A model generated the notes under the pieces. It worked only from the letters and a program-made list of their open reading frames with translations, had not been told where the DNA came from and made no database searches. This document shows, piece after piece, positions 14,830-22,215 of a stretch of 23,132 bases of DNA. The DNA comes from CAZGZD01 sp964401915 (GTDB lineage: Bacteria > Patescibacteriota > Microgenomatia > UBA1406 > GWC2-37-13). Both the position numbers and the translations under genes were made by a program. The stretch covers positions 1 through 23,132 of the forward strand of contig CAYOAI010000017.1 in the NCBI GenBank assembly GCA_964401915.1, given 5' to 3'. Within the stretch, counting starts at the first letter, position 1, and each line of letters opens with the position of its first letter.

Positions 14830-15042
14830 ATGCGAATAGCTCTTCTGATCGCCAATATCATACTCTCAATTTTGATTGTGCTTTTTATCCTTATTCAAGG
14901 TAAAGGGGCAGGACTGGGAAGTGCTTGGGGTGGAGGAGGAGAAGTATTCCAGACAAGACGAGGAGTCGAAAAGCTCACACTTCAGATTACAATTGCACTT
15001 ATTGTGATATTTTTTGTCTTGTCCGTCATCAATCTCTTGTAA
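14830..15042 (+). CDS. secG: Preprotein translocase subunit SecG
   Basis: SecG is the small third subunit of the SecYEG protein-export channel. The 70-aa protein has two transmembrane helices, IALLIANIILSILIVLFILI and ITIALIVIFFVLSVINLL. They flank the conserved cytoplasmic loop with QGKGAGLGSAWGGGGEVFQ and TRRGVEKLT, in which the Gly-rich segment and the F..RRG..K pattern are family hallmarks. The start is fixed by the TGATATAAT promoter 8 nt upstream. The next gene, an exported solute-binding-like protein, starts 25 nt downstream. Confidence 0.93.
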   Translation: MRIALLIANIILSILIVLFILIQGKGAGLGSAWGGGGEVFQTRRGVEKLTLQITIALIVIFFVLSVINLL

Positions 15043-15053
15043 AATCAGTTCAA

Positions 15054-15059
15054 TAAACT
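15054..15059 (+). promoter_or_regulatory. Weak -10 candidate before the binding-protein gene
   Basis: TAAACT fits TAnnnT and ends 8 nt before the ATG at 15068, the spacing of the stronger boxes in this window. On its own the match is weak, and read-through from secG is equally possible. Confidence 0.3.
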
Positions 15060-15067
15060 AAGCCTTC

Positions 15068-16432
15068 ATGATTCTCAAGAAGAAAACTCTTCGATACTAC
15101 TACTGGCTCATGCTTGAGTTTGCCAAAAAGCATGTCAAGCTCATTACATTGAGCTTTTTGCTTACTTTTTTTGTCATTATCAGCTTTATATCTTTCTCCC
15201 CATATTTTGCATCATTTTTCTTCGCTCGGCGTGACGTGATTGGAATAGTTGGAAATTACACCATAGGAGAGCTTCCAGATGAGATAATCACCAAAATCTC
15301 CCATGGCCTTATTAATTTTGATCAAAATGGAAGTCTTATTCCTGCACTGGCCTCATCATGGGAGATCACAGATGGCGGACGACAATTCCGCTTTCACATC
15401 AAGCAAAATTTATACTGGGATGATAATAAGCTTTTCACAGCCCACGACATTAATTATCATTTTGCAGATGTCGAGACAAAAGTAATCGATGATAATACCA
15501 TACATTTTATACTAAAGAAGCCTCTTCCCATCTTCCCATCTTTTCTAAATAAGCCAATTACGCGCTTTCCACTTCATGGAGTCGTTGGCCTCTATAAGGT
15601 TGATCAGATAAAAGAGAGCTTTGGTCGAGTAAATGAGATAAGCCTTACTCCGAATAAAAGTATCTTGCCACATACAACGTACAAATTTTATAAGACAGAA
15701 GGAGACATGATCAACGCGTACAAGCTTGGCCAGATCAGTCAGATGAAAATAAATAAAAAAAGCCTTGCCGACTCTCTTCGTGGTTGGAAAAATACAAAAG
15801 TCGAGAAGAGTGTGGACTACACTCAAGTTCTTACTCTTTTTTTTAATACCTCAAGTCCTATTCTGAAAGAAAAAGAAGTGCGACAGGCGATCGCCCAATC
15901 AATTTCCCAAGAGGATATAGCTGACCTGGGAGAGATTGCAACAAGCCCTATTCCACCGACTTCTTGGGCATACAACCCTGGACTCAAGAGAATCGTCTAC
16001 AACCCTGACATTGCAAAGAAAAAGCTTGAGCCCTACTCAGACGCATCTGGCTCGTCAGTTCTTAATTTTCAGACTTCCTATGAATATTTTGACATTGCAA
16101 GTCGTGTAAACGACAGTCTCCAAAAGGCAGGTCTCAAGACCAAGCTCAATCTCGATGTATTTCGAGATATAGGCGGATTTGATATGCTTCTTGCTTTTTG
16201 GAAAGTACCACAAGATCCAGACCAATATTTCTTCTGGCACTCAACTCAGAAGCAAGGTAATATCACAGGCTACAAGAACGTAAAGATCGACAAGCTCCTT
16301 GAAGATGGTCGAAATACCCTGGCTATTGAGAAAAGAAAGAAAATCTACTATGACTTCCAAAAAGTATTTATGGATGATCTGCCTGCCGTATTTTTATACT
16401 ATCCCAATGTCTACACAATCTCCAGGAAGTAA
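15068..16432 (+). CDS. Family 5 (oligopeptide) extracellular solute-binding-like protein
   Basis: This 454-aa protein is of the SBP_bac_5 (OppA/DppA) family, somewhat shorter than the usual 500-550 aa. A basic N-terminus and one hydrophobic helix (about residues 25-50, LITLSFLLTFFVIISFISF) anchor it outside the cell. There is no lipobox Cys. Family features follow: ISHGLINFDQNGSLIPALASSWEITDGGRQFRFHIK, LYWDDNKLFTAHDINYHF, and KEKEVRQAIAQSISQEDIA near the hinge. DPDQYFFWHSTQ and a closing RKKIYYDFQKVFMDDLPAVFLY complete it. No permease or ATPase gene is in the window, so it may be an orphan binding protein. TAAACT at 15054-15059 ends 8 nt before the ATG, a weak promoter match. An alternative start is Met16. 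Confidence 0.88.
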   Translation: MILKKKTLRYYYWLMLEFAKKHVKLITLSFLLTFFVIISFISFSPYFASFFFARRDVIGIVGNYTIGELPDEIITKISHGLINFDQNGSLIPALASSWEITDGGRQFRFHIKQNLYWDDNKLFTAHDINYHFADVETKVIDDNTIHFILKKPLPIFPSFLNKPITRFPLHGVVGLYKVDQIKESFGRVNEISLTPNKSILPHTTYKFYKTEGDMINAYKLGQISQMKINKKSLADSLRGWKNTKVEKSVDYTQVLTLFFNTSSPILKEKEVRQAIAQSISQEDIADLGEIATSPIPPTSWAYNPGLKRIVYNPDIAKKKLEPYSDASGSSVLNFQTSYEYFDIASRVNDSLQKAGLKTKLNLDVFRDIGGFDMLLAFWKVPQDPDQYFFWHSTQKQGNITGYKNVKIDKLLEDGRNTLAIEKRKKIYYDFQKVFMDDLPAVFLYYPNVYTISRK

Positions 16433-16478
16433 GTAAGATGTAAGCTTACCTCTGGCGCTTACGCCGAGTGAAAGGAGG

Positions 16479-16552
16479 CGTCCCTGGCGCGACTCGAACG
16501 CACAACCTATTCCTTAGAAGGGAATTGCTCTATCCAGTTGAGCTACAGGGAC
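16479..16552 (-). tRNA. tRNA-Arg (UCU)
   Basis: The acceptor GTCCCTG pairs with CAGGGAC. The D-stem is GCTC/GAGC. The anticodon stem ATTCC/GGAAT encloses CTTCTAA with anticodon TCT, and the T-loop is TTCGAGT. The discriminator is G, and the following bases are CCT, so CCA is not encoded. A TGCTATAAT box ends only 8 nt before the first tRNA base. Confidence 0.95.
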
Positions 16553-16560
16553 TTATGGAT

Positions 16561-16566
16561 ATTATA
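16561..16566 (-). promoter_or_regulatory. Extended -10 of tRNA-Arg
   Basis: On the minus strand TGCTATAAT ends 8 nt before G1 of tRNA-Arg. Transcription would begin within about two bases of the mature 5' end. A second box-like TATAAA 11 nt further upstream could give a normal leader instead. Confidence 0.5.
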
Positions 16567-16642
16567 GCAATTTATAATAGATTCCTAATCGATTGTGTGC
16601 TTGAGATAAGATGATCGATTATATTTATTGAACTTTGAATAG

Positions 16643-16661
16643 AGTGATCTAAAGGATCACT
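16643..16661 (-). terminator. Hairpin downstream of the 110-aa gene
   Basis: AGTGATC and GATCACT form a perfect 7-bp stem with a 5-nt loop, 22 nt past the stop of the minus-strand gene at 16683. No clear T-run is seen. It may end that transcript before the tRNA-Arg promoter. Confidence 0.4.
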
Positions 16662-16682
16662 TACCTATAAGGAAAAGCTGTC

Positions 16683-17015
16683 TTATGCTTTTGAAGGAGA
16701 TATGCGCCAACCTATTTTACTTGGTTTTCCTCTTTTATTGACTTTTTCAAAAGTCATTCTGTGAGTATCACCTGGGGCTCTTAATATATTTGTATCGGTC
16801 CAGTAGTGGTTATGACCTCTTTCAAAAAATGAATCTGGCATTTGAAGTTGATTAACTTCGACTATATCTGGTTCTCCAAGACCTGATTTTCGCTCGATTA
16901 TTTTTTCTGAATGAGGTGTTCTTCTTGGCCCATCAAGAGCCAACCTCTCTCCTGGTTTCCATTCCCTACGAGTTCCTGGAACTGGATGTCCCCAAATTGT
17001 TCTCACTTTTTCCAT
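16683..17015 (-). CDS. Hypothetical 110-aa polar protein
   Basis: The function is not recognised. The protein is hydrophilic and rich in Arg, Lys, Pro and Gly, with no signal peptide or membrane helix. It carries motifs such as GHPVPGTRREWKPGERLALD and a His/Trp cluster FERGHNHYWTDTN. An exact minus-strand TATAAT ends 6 nt before its ATG, the strongest reason to think it is a real gene. It lies among tRNA genes, between tRNA-Arg and tRNA-Thr on the same strand, a common location for acquired ORFans. Confidence 0.6.
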   Translation of the reverse strand: MEKVRTIWGHPVPGTRREWKPGERLALDGPRRTPHSEKIIERKSGLGEPDIVEVNQLQMPDSFFERGHNHYWTDTNILRAPGDTHRMTFEKVNKRGKPSKIGWRISPSKA

Positions 17016-17021
17016 GTAGTA

Positions 17022-17027
17022 ATTATA
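17022..17027 (-). promoter_or_regulatory. TATAAT -10 of the 110-aa gene
   Basis: An exact minus-strand TATAAT ends 6 nt before the ATG at 17015. It is preceded by TAG, as is the box at 3257. Confidence 0.55.
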
Positions 17028-17052
17028 CTATGCTCCAAATTATAAATAGTTG

Positions 17053-17124
17053 AGCCGACTGTCGGATTCGGACCGACGACCTACGCTTTACAAAAGCGTT
17101 GCTCTACCACTGAGCTAAGTCGGC
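17053..17124 (-). tRNA. tRNA-Thr (UGU)
   Basis: The acceptor GCCGACT pairs with AGTCGGC. The D-stem is GCTC/GAGC. The anticodon stem ACGCT/AGCGT encloses TTTGTAA with anticodon TGT. The T-stem GTCGG/CCGAC flanks TCCGAAT. No CCA is encoded (CAA follows the discriminator T). It is probably cotranscribed with tRNA-Leu 61 nt upstream. Confidence 0.95.
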
Positions 17125-17185
17125 ACTTCGTCACTTCATTCCTCAGTGCAAGCACTAAGCACTTCACACTGAGCCCGCCGAAGTG
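17124..17185. repeat. Nested inverted repeats filling the tRNA-Leu/tRNA-Thr spacer
   Basis: The outer arms CACTTCG (17124-17130) and CGAAGTG (17179-17185) sit exactly at the two ends of the tRNA spacer. The inner arms CTCAGTG (17142-17148) and CACTGAG (17167-17173) are nested within, with further GCACT repeats in the loop. The pattern resembles dispersed palindromic repeats. The outer arm overlaps tRNA-Thr by one base. Confidence 0.5.
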
Positions 17186-17268
17186 TGCCGCGGGAGGGAC
17201 TCGAACCCTCACGCCTTTGCAGGCACAGGATTTTAAGTCCTGCGTGTATACCATTCCACCACCACGGC
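17186..17268 (-). tRNA. tRNA-Leu (UAA)
   Basis: This is a class II tRNA. The acceptor GCCGTGG pairs with CCGCGGC (one T-G). The anticodon stem CAGGA/TCCTG encloses CTTAAAA with anticodon TAA. The long variable arm contains GCC...GGC, and the T-stem is GAGGG/CCCTC. No CCA is encoded (CAC follows the discriminator A). TAAAAT (17288-17283) and TACATT (17281-17276) upstream are both possible -10 boxes. Confidence 0.95.
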
Positions 17269-17349
17269 GAATACCAATGTATATTTTACCATTTTAGCTG
17301 TAAAACATATCACAAAGCTATATATGTTGATAATCCTTATCTTGAGAAG

Positions 17350-17355
17350 TACTAT
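17350..17355 (+). promoter_or_regulatory. Candidate -10 of the 177-aa gene
   Basis: TACTAT ends 8 nt before the ATG at 17364. It matches four of six TATAAT positions, at the spacing seen for the stronger boxes. Confidence 0.35.
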
Positions 17356-17363
17356 ACGCATAT

Positions 17364-17897
17364 ATGACCGCTGAACGACTGCGACGAAATCTTGATTCAA
17401 TGTCCACCTCCGAAATTTTTCCAATTCTTGCGCGTCGTACAAAGCGATTGGCACGAATCTCTGGATTTGAATTTGAGGATTCCCACCGTTTTTTAAAGGC
17501 GAAAGCTACTGCATTTGGATCAGAATTCGACTTATTTGAAGTGGCAGACCTGCGAAATGGACAATGTTTAATTACAGATCACAGGCCGAATGGAGCAACG
17601 CGTGATGTCTCAGGCAATCAGACTCACTATTTACTGACGAAAAGATCACTATCTACACTTAATACAAATAAAGGCATGTTTGAAGGTGGATTTTTGGACT
17701 TTCCTGTTGGAATTTATGGCCAGTTTACATATGACGCACGGGTTGAGCTGGCAAGGATAATGTTGCTGCACGAAGGTGAAATTCAGATTTTCGCAAGTCA
17801 CAAAAGAGATGAGCGATCGAGTGCTGAATTTAGATCACGACTTGCAATTAAAAGACTAGCTCAACTATTTAACAAAATTAGGCCAAATTCTACATAA
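17364..17897 (+). CDS. Hypothetical 177-aa protein
   Basis: No family is recognised. The sequence is soluble, with an Arg-rich N-terminal helix (TAERLRRNLDSM...LARRTKRLARIS). A mixed alpha/beta middle part follows (FLKAKATAFGSEFDLFEVADLRNGQCLITDH), and the C-terminal part is helical and basic (RSRLAIKRLAQLFNKIRPN). It sits alone between the divergent tRNA-Leu and the arg operon. The ATG at 17364 is supported by a weak TACTAT 8 nt upstream. The AT-rich 116 nt that follow hold no gene but do hold the argC promoter. Confidence 0.6.
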   Translation: MTAERLRRNLDSMSTSEIFPILARRTKRLARISGFEFEDSHRFLKAKATAFGSEFDLFEVADLRNGQCLITDHRPNGATRDVSGNQTHYLLTKRSLSTLNTNKGMFEGGFLDFPVGIYGQFTYDARVELARIMLLHEGEIQIFASHKRDERSSAEFRSRLAIKRLAQLFNKIRPNST

Positions 17898-17996
17898 TTA
17901 TATAAAAATGATATGTTTTCAATTCAAAAAGAGTGATTTTTTATATTTTTAGTGAAAATATAATATAAAATGAGTTGAAGTAAGCTATTTTTCCTG

Positions 17997-18002
17997 TATA
18001 AT
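17997..18002 (+). promoter_or_regulatory. Promoter of argCJBD
   Basis: TATAAT at 17997-18002, with a TTGAAG -35 at 17975-17980 and a 16-nt spacer, is the best complete promoter in the window. It ends 11 nt before the argC ATG at 18014. Another TATAAT lies at 17959-17964. I see no convincing ARG-box pair for ArgR. Confidence 0.65.
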
Positions 18003-18013
18003 TGTTTTTTAGA

Positions 18014-19039
18014 ATGAAAAAACTACGAGTCGGAATAGTGGGCGTAACAGGATACTCTGGACTTGTTCTTCTTGAGATACTACTTAGTCATCCGGGCGTT
18101 GACATAACTTTTGCCAGTGCTGGATCCACAACAGGCGAAATTGCAGATATCTGGCCTCAACTTAAAGGCAAAACCAGTCTTATTTGCGAGGAATACAGCG
18201 AGCAAAAAATAATTCAAAGCTGTGACGCGGTATTTCTTGCTGTTCCACATACAGTGGCTATGCAGTATGTACCTGCACTAATCACTGCAGGGATCACGGT
18301 GATAGATCTCAGTGGGGACTATCGCCTGAATGACGAGGCTGAATATAAAAAATGGTATAAAGCAGGTCATAGCGATATCAAAAATCTTTCTAAAGCTATA
18401 TATGGATTGCCTGAGCTCTATCGAGATAGTATCAAAAGTGCTAATCTGATTTCCAATCCCGGCTGTTATCCAACTGCTGCAATCCTTGCCCTAGCTCCTA
18501 TTATCAAGAATCTAAGTTCTGATATTGACTCAATAGTGATTGATGCCAAATCTGGAGTCACAGGAGCAGGCCGCAAAGCACATACCTCACTTCTATACAG
18601 TGAAGTGAATGAAAACTTCAAAGCCTACAAAGTATTTGCACATCAGCATAGTCCTGAGATCGACCTTTATCTAGCAGATATTGCAAAAGGCAAGATAAAA
18701 ACTACATTTGTAACCCACCTTTTACCCATGAATCGAGGCATATTGGAGACAATCTATGTAAAATTCAAATCTCCGAAGAAGCAAACATCTATAAGGGACC
18801 TTTACGAACAAATGTATAAGGCTGAGCCATTTGTCCGTCTCCTGGAGGCCGGGAGTCAACCTGAGACCAAGCATGTCGCCGGTACTAACTACTGTGATTT
18901 AGCGATTGAGTCAAACGATGATGGTAGTATGTATGTCGTCACGACTGTCATTGACAATCTCATGAAGGGAGCTTCAGGGCAAGCTGTGCAAAATATGAAT
19001 ATTCGCTTTGGATATTCTGAGCAGGAGGGGCTTATATGA
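18014..19039 (+). CDS. argC: N-acetyl-gamma-glutamyl-phosphate reductase
   Basis: ArgC reduces N-acetylglutamyl phosphate to N-acetylglutamate semialdehyde with NADPH, the third step toward ornithine. The protein is 341 aa from the ATG at 18014. A TTG at 18002 would overlap the last base of the -10 box and is rejected. The Rossmann motif VGIVGVTGYSGLVLLEILL is at the N-terminus. The catalytic Cys151 lies in SNPGCYPTA, after VIDLSGDYRL and AIYGLPELYR. DAKSGVTGAGRKAH and FAHQHSPEI, which contains the active-site His, follow. It heads a four-gene operon. Its TGA overlaps the argJ ATG in ATGA, and its end carries the argJ Shine-Dalgarno. Confidence 0.97.
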   Translation: MKKLRVGIVGVTGYSGLVLLEILLSHPGVDITFASAGSTTGEIADIWPQLKGKTSLICEEYSEQKIIQSCDAVFLAVPHTVAMQYVPALITAGITVIDLSGDYRLNDEAEYKKWYKAGHSDIKNLSKAIYGLPELYRDSIKSANLISNPGCYPTAAILALAPIIKNLSSDIDSIVIDAKSGVTGAGRKAHTSLLYSEVNENFKAYKVFAHQHSPEIDLYLADIAKGKIKTTFVTHLLPMNRGILETIYVKFKSPKKQTSIRDLYEQMYKAEPFVRLLEAGSQPETKHVAGTNYCDLAIESNDDGSMYVVTTVIDNLMKGASGQAVQNMNIRFGYSEQEGLI

Positions 19040-20184
19040 AAGTAATTAAAGATGCGCAGGTCACCAGTACTCCTGGCTTTAAGGCTGGAGGAATAGCCTC
19101 TGGAGTAAAAAATAAGGAAAAGCTGGATCTTGGAGTCTTACTATCTGACGTCCCCGCAACTACTGCCGCAGTCTATACTACCAACTCTGTGAAGGCCGCA
19201 CCGCTTAAAGTATGTGTAGAGCACCTTGCAGATGGTGTAGCTCAAGCAATTGTCGTAAATAGCGGCAATGCCAATTGCTTTACGGGTACTGAAGGCTATA
19301 ATCTTGCAAATAAAACTGCCGAAGATGTAGCTGAGCTTCTGAATATTGTGAAAGAAAACGTACTTGTCGCATCAACCGGAATTATTGGGCAGATTCTTCC
19401 ATATGATAAGATTGCAGCGGCCCTCCCCGAGCTTGCAAAGTCGCTTTCACCCGAGAATGCGGCAGGTGAGAGTTTTGCTCAAGCCACACTCACAACCGAC
19501 AAGTACCCCAAATCATTCGGAGTTGAAATAGAAATAGGCAATAAAACTGTCACAATAGCAGGCTGTGCTAAGGGATCTGGAATGCTTGCTCCCAATATGG
19601 CCACAATGCTATCTTTTATCACGACAGACTGCGATATCGAGCAAAATTTACTCCACGCAGCCCTACTTAAGGCCGTAAGTTCCAGCTTTAATATGATCAC
19701 CGTTGATGGCTGTATGAGTACCAATGACATGGTAGTTGTGATGGCAAATGGCAAAGCAGGCAACCCAAAAATAGAAAAAAACGATGAGGACTATCAACTT
19801 TTTGCCGATGCACTGTCTAATGTGTGTCTTGAGCTTGCCAAAAAGCTTGTGCGTGACGGAGAAGGAGTCACTAAATTTGTTGAAATCGCGATCACTGGTG
19901 CACCAACTGAAGAAGATGCCAAGCAGGCAGCCTTTGCAGTAGCTAACTCTTATCTTGTAAAGACAGCAGTATTTGGCGAAAATCCCAACTGGGGACGTGT
20001 GGCACAGGCGCTTGGCACGATTGGCCTCAACATCACGGAAGACACACTAAAAATAGATTTTACCTCTTTAAAAGAGAACACTGTCACAATCCATGCTGAC
20101 CTTGGACTTGGGGATAAATCAGCTACAGTATACACATCAGATCTCTCCTACGAATATGTACGAATTAATGCAGAATACAACTAA
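19036..20184 (+). CDS. argJ: Bifunctional ornithine acetyltransferase / N-acetylglutamate synthase
   Basis: ArgJ moves the acetyl group from N-acetylornithine to glutamate, giving the cyclic route; bifunctional forms also acetylate glutamate from acetyl-CoA. The protein is 382 aa, full length. It is a self-cleaving Ntn-type enzyme, and the autoprocessing site is in KGSGMLAPNMATMLSF, where Thr190 becomes the nucleophile of the beta chain. Other motifs are VVNSGNANCFTG, ASTGIIG, MITVDGCMSTNDMV and GENPNWGRVAQALG. AGGAGG at 19023-19028, 7 nt before the ATG, is a strong Shine-Dalgarno. Mono- versus bifunctionality cannot be settled from sequence; no separate argA or argE is in the window. Confidence 0.96.
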   Translation: MKVIKDAQVTSTPGFKAGGIASGVKNKEKLDLGVLLSDVPATTAAVYTTNSVKAAPLKVCVEHLADGVAQAIVVNSGNANCFTGTEGYNLANKTAEDVAELLNIVKENVLVASTGIIGQILPYDKIAAALPELAKSLSPENAAGESFAQATLTTDKYPKSFGVEIEIGNKTVTIAGCAKGSGMLAPNMATMLSFITTDCDIEQNLLHAALLKAVSSSFNMITVDGCMSTNDMVVVMANGKAGNPKIEKNDEDYQLFADALSNVCLELAKKLVRDGEGVTKFVEIAITGAPTEEDAKQAAFAVANSYLVKTAVFGENPNWGRVAQALGTIGLNITEDTLKIDFTSLKENTVTIHADLGLGDKSATVYTSDLSYEYVRINAEYN

Positions 20185-20187
20185 GAT

Positions 20188-21054
20188 ATGAAAAATCTGT
20201 TAACACGGGCTGGAATACTTGTTGAAGCAATTCCCTATATCAATACTTTTCGGCGTAAGACATTTGTGATCAAGTATGGCGGTAGTATGCTTGAGAATGA
20301 AAAGCTTCGAGCGACCATCCTTGATGATATTGTATTTCTTCAGTATCTTGGTATTCGGATTGTACTTGTGCATGGAGGAGGACTTCATATAAATTCTCGA
20401 CTTAAAGAAAGTGGAATTACACCCAAATTCAAGCATGGTTTGCGAGTGACCGATAAGGCCACCCTGCCGATCGTACAGCAAGAGCTTCATGATATAAATA
20501 GCTCTCTCGTCATGGATATTCTAAGTCGCAATACCAAAGTTGTCGGCCTGTTTGGCGAAGAAGGACGCACACATGCTACGCACCGAAATGGGGGAGTAGA
20601 TCTGGGATTCGTGGGCTCAGTCACGTCTGTAACTCCCACAGCAGTCACTGAGTACCTCAGGCGAGGATATGTCGTGGTCTTTTCACCAATGGGACGTGAC
20701 TCAGGAGGACAGCTCTACAACATAAATGCTGATGAGGTGGCCAGCTCACTTGCTGTAGCACTTAAAGCTCAAAAATTTATCTTACTTACCAATGTGCGAG
20801 GCGTGCAGCGAGTCAAAAATAGCCCTAAGTCATACGTCCCAATTCTGTCTTTAAGCGAAGTAAATAAGCTTATCAAAGATGGCACAATTGCGGGAGGTAT
20901 GATTCCAAAAGTACAGGCGTGTGTGGCAGCAGTTCAAGGCGGAGTAAAGCAATCCCACATAATTGATGCCCACATCAAACATGCTCTTCTTTTGGAAATT
21001 CTAACCAGTCGGGGAATCGGCACACAAATTAGGAAGCAACATGAAAACCACTGA
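20188..21054 (+). CDS. argB: Acetylglutamate kinase
   Basis: ArgB phosphorylates N-acetylglutamate with ATP and is often the controlled step of the pathway. It is 288 aa, normal for the amino-acid kinase family. Motifs are TFVIKYGGSML, IVLVHGGGLHINSRL, and LRVTDKATLPIVQQEL. GLFGEEGRT, NINADEVASSLAVAL and GTIAGGMIPKVQA, for substrate and nucleotide binding, follow. About 25 residues precede IKYGGS, including an EAIPYINTF helix like the N-terminal helix of arginine-inhibited hexameric enzymes, so feedback inhibition by arginine is plausible. It starts 3 nt after argJ without a clear Shine-Dalgarno and overlaps argD by 14 nt. Confidence 0.96.
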   Translation: MKNLLTRAGILVEAIPYINTFRRKTFVIKYGGSMLENEKLRATILDDIVFLQYLGIRIVLVHGGGLHINSRLKESGITPKFKHGLRVTDKATLPIVQQELHDINSSLVMDILSRNTKVVGLFGEEGRTHATHRNGGVDLGFVGSVTSVTPTAVTEYLRRGYVVVFSPMGRDSGGQLYNINADEVASSLAVALKAQKFILLTNVRGVQRVKNSPKSYVPILSLSEVNKLIKDGTIAGGMIPKVQACVAAVQGGVKQSHIIDAHIKHALLLEILTSRGIGTQIRKQHENH

Positions 21055-22213
21055 TATATACGACAAATATATTCTCAATACATATTCGCGTACCCCAATT
21101 TCATTTGTCCAAGGCCATGGATCTGAGCTCGTGGATGAAAATGGAAAAGTGTATCTTGACTTTTTCCCAGGGTGGGGAGTGAGCAATATCGGCCACACTC
21201 ACCCCAAAGTAGTTGAAGCTATTCAAAAACAAGCGGATAAGCTCATTCATGTGCCAAATTCTTTTTACAACTCACTTCAGGCACGACTTGCCCAAAAAAT
21301 CGTCGAGACAAGCTTTAATAGCAAGGTATTTTTTGCAAATAGCGGGGCCGAGGCCAATGAAGCTGCGATCAAATTTGCACGAGCTTATGGTGCTGGCACA
21401 CGATATGAGATTATTACCACATCAGGGTCTTTTCATGGCCGCACAATGGGAGCACTCTCAGCTACAGGACAGGATAAAATCCAGAAGGGCTTTGAGCCGC
21501 TCCTTACAGGCTTCAGAAGGGTAGCTTTCAACAATATCCAAGCTATTAAGTCTGAATTAAACGACAAGACTGTAGCTATAATGCTGGAGCTTGTACAGGG
21601 TGAGGGGGGAATTCGCATTGCAGAACAAGAATATATAAGAGAAATTAGGCAGTTGTGCCATAAATTTGATCTGCTTCTCATTATTGATGAAGTGCAGACC
21701 GGTATTGGTCGAACCGGTGCTATGTATGCCTACCAGCACTACGGCATTGAGCCAGATCTTATGACTCTTGCCAAGTCCCTTGGTGGTGGCCTACCAATAG
21801 GAGCGCTTGTTGCAAAAGCTTCAATTGCCGATACTTTTGGGCATGGAATGCACGGCTCTACATTCGGCGGTAGCCCTTTGATATGCGCTGCATCACTAGC
21901 CGTATTTGAGGCGATTGAAGAAGAGGAGATGCTCGAAAATGCAAAAAAAATAGGAAAGTATTTTGTAAGTGAACTAAATAAACTCAAAGAAAAGCACAAA
22001 ATAATTAAGGAAGTTCGCAACCTTGGCCTTATGATTGGGGTCGAATTGACAATTCCAGGGAAAGATATTTATGAGAAATGCCTAGAAAAAGGACTTATCA
22101 TCAACTGTACTTCAGAGAACGTCCTCCGCCTTATGCCTGCTTTGAATATCACTAAAAGTCAAATTGATGAAGGACTGCAGATTATTGACGAAGTCATGAA
22201 GGTTATTGCTTAG
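21041..22213 (+). CDS. argD: Acetylornithine aminotransferase
   Basis: ArgD is a PLP-dependent class III aminotransferase converting N-acetylglutamate semialdehyde and glutamate to N-acetylornithine. The protein is 390 aa, full length. Motifs are FFPGWGVSNIGHTHPKVVEAI and FANSGAEANEAAIKFAR (PLP phosphate binding). GSFHGRTMGALSATGQ, LLIIDEVQTGIGRTGAMYAY with the Asp that contacts the PLP ring nitrogen, and LAKSLGGGLPIGA with the Schiff-base Lys245 follow. It starts within the last 14 nt of argB, with AGGA as Shine-Dalgarno. Related enzymes (succinylornithine or GABA aminotransferases) share the fold, but the operon makes ArgD the clear choice. No argF, argG or argH follows, so this cluster ends at ornithine. 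Confidence 0.95.
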   Translation: MKTTDIYDKYILNTYSRTPISFVQGHGSELVDENGKVYLDFFPGWGVSNIGHTHPKVVEAIQKQADKLIHVPNSFYNSLQARLAQKIVETSFNSKVFFANSGAEANEAAIKFARAYGAGTRYEIITTSGSFHGRTMGALSATGQDKIQKGFEPLLTGFRRVAFNNIQAIKSELNDKTVAIMLELVQGEGGIRIAEQEYIREIRQLCHKFDLLLIIDEVQTGIGRTGAMYAYQHYGIEPDLMTLAKSLGGGLPIGALVAKASIADTFGHGMHGSTFGGSPLICAASLAVFEAIEEEEMLENAKKIGKYFVSELNKLKEKHKIIKEVRNLGLMIGVELTIPGKDIYEKCLEKGLIINCTSENVLRLMPALNITKSQIDEGLQIIDEVMKVIA

Positions 22214-22215
22214 CG

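Noticed and set aside
17959..17972. Second TATAAT followed by ATG 5 nt later
   Set aside because: The ATG at 17970 is followed by a stop after one codon, so no gene starts there; it could at most be a secondary promoter.
17898..18013. ARG box (ArgR operator) upstream of argC
   Set aside because: The region is AT-rich and gives partial matches only; no pair of TGAAT...ATTCA-like sites is convincing.
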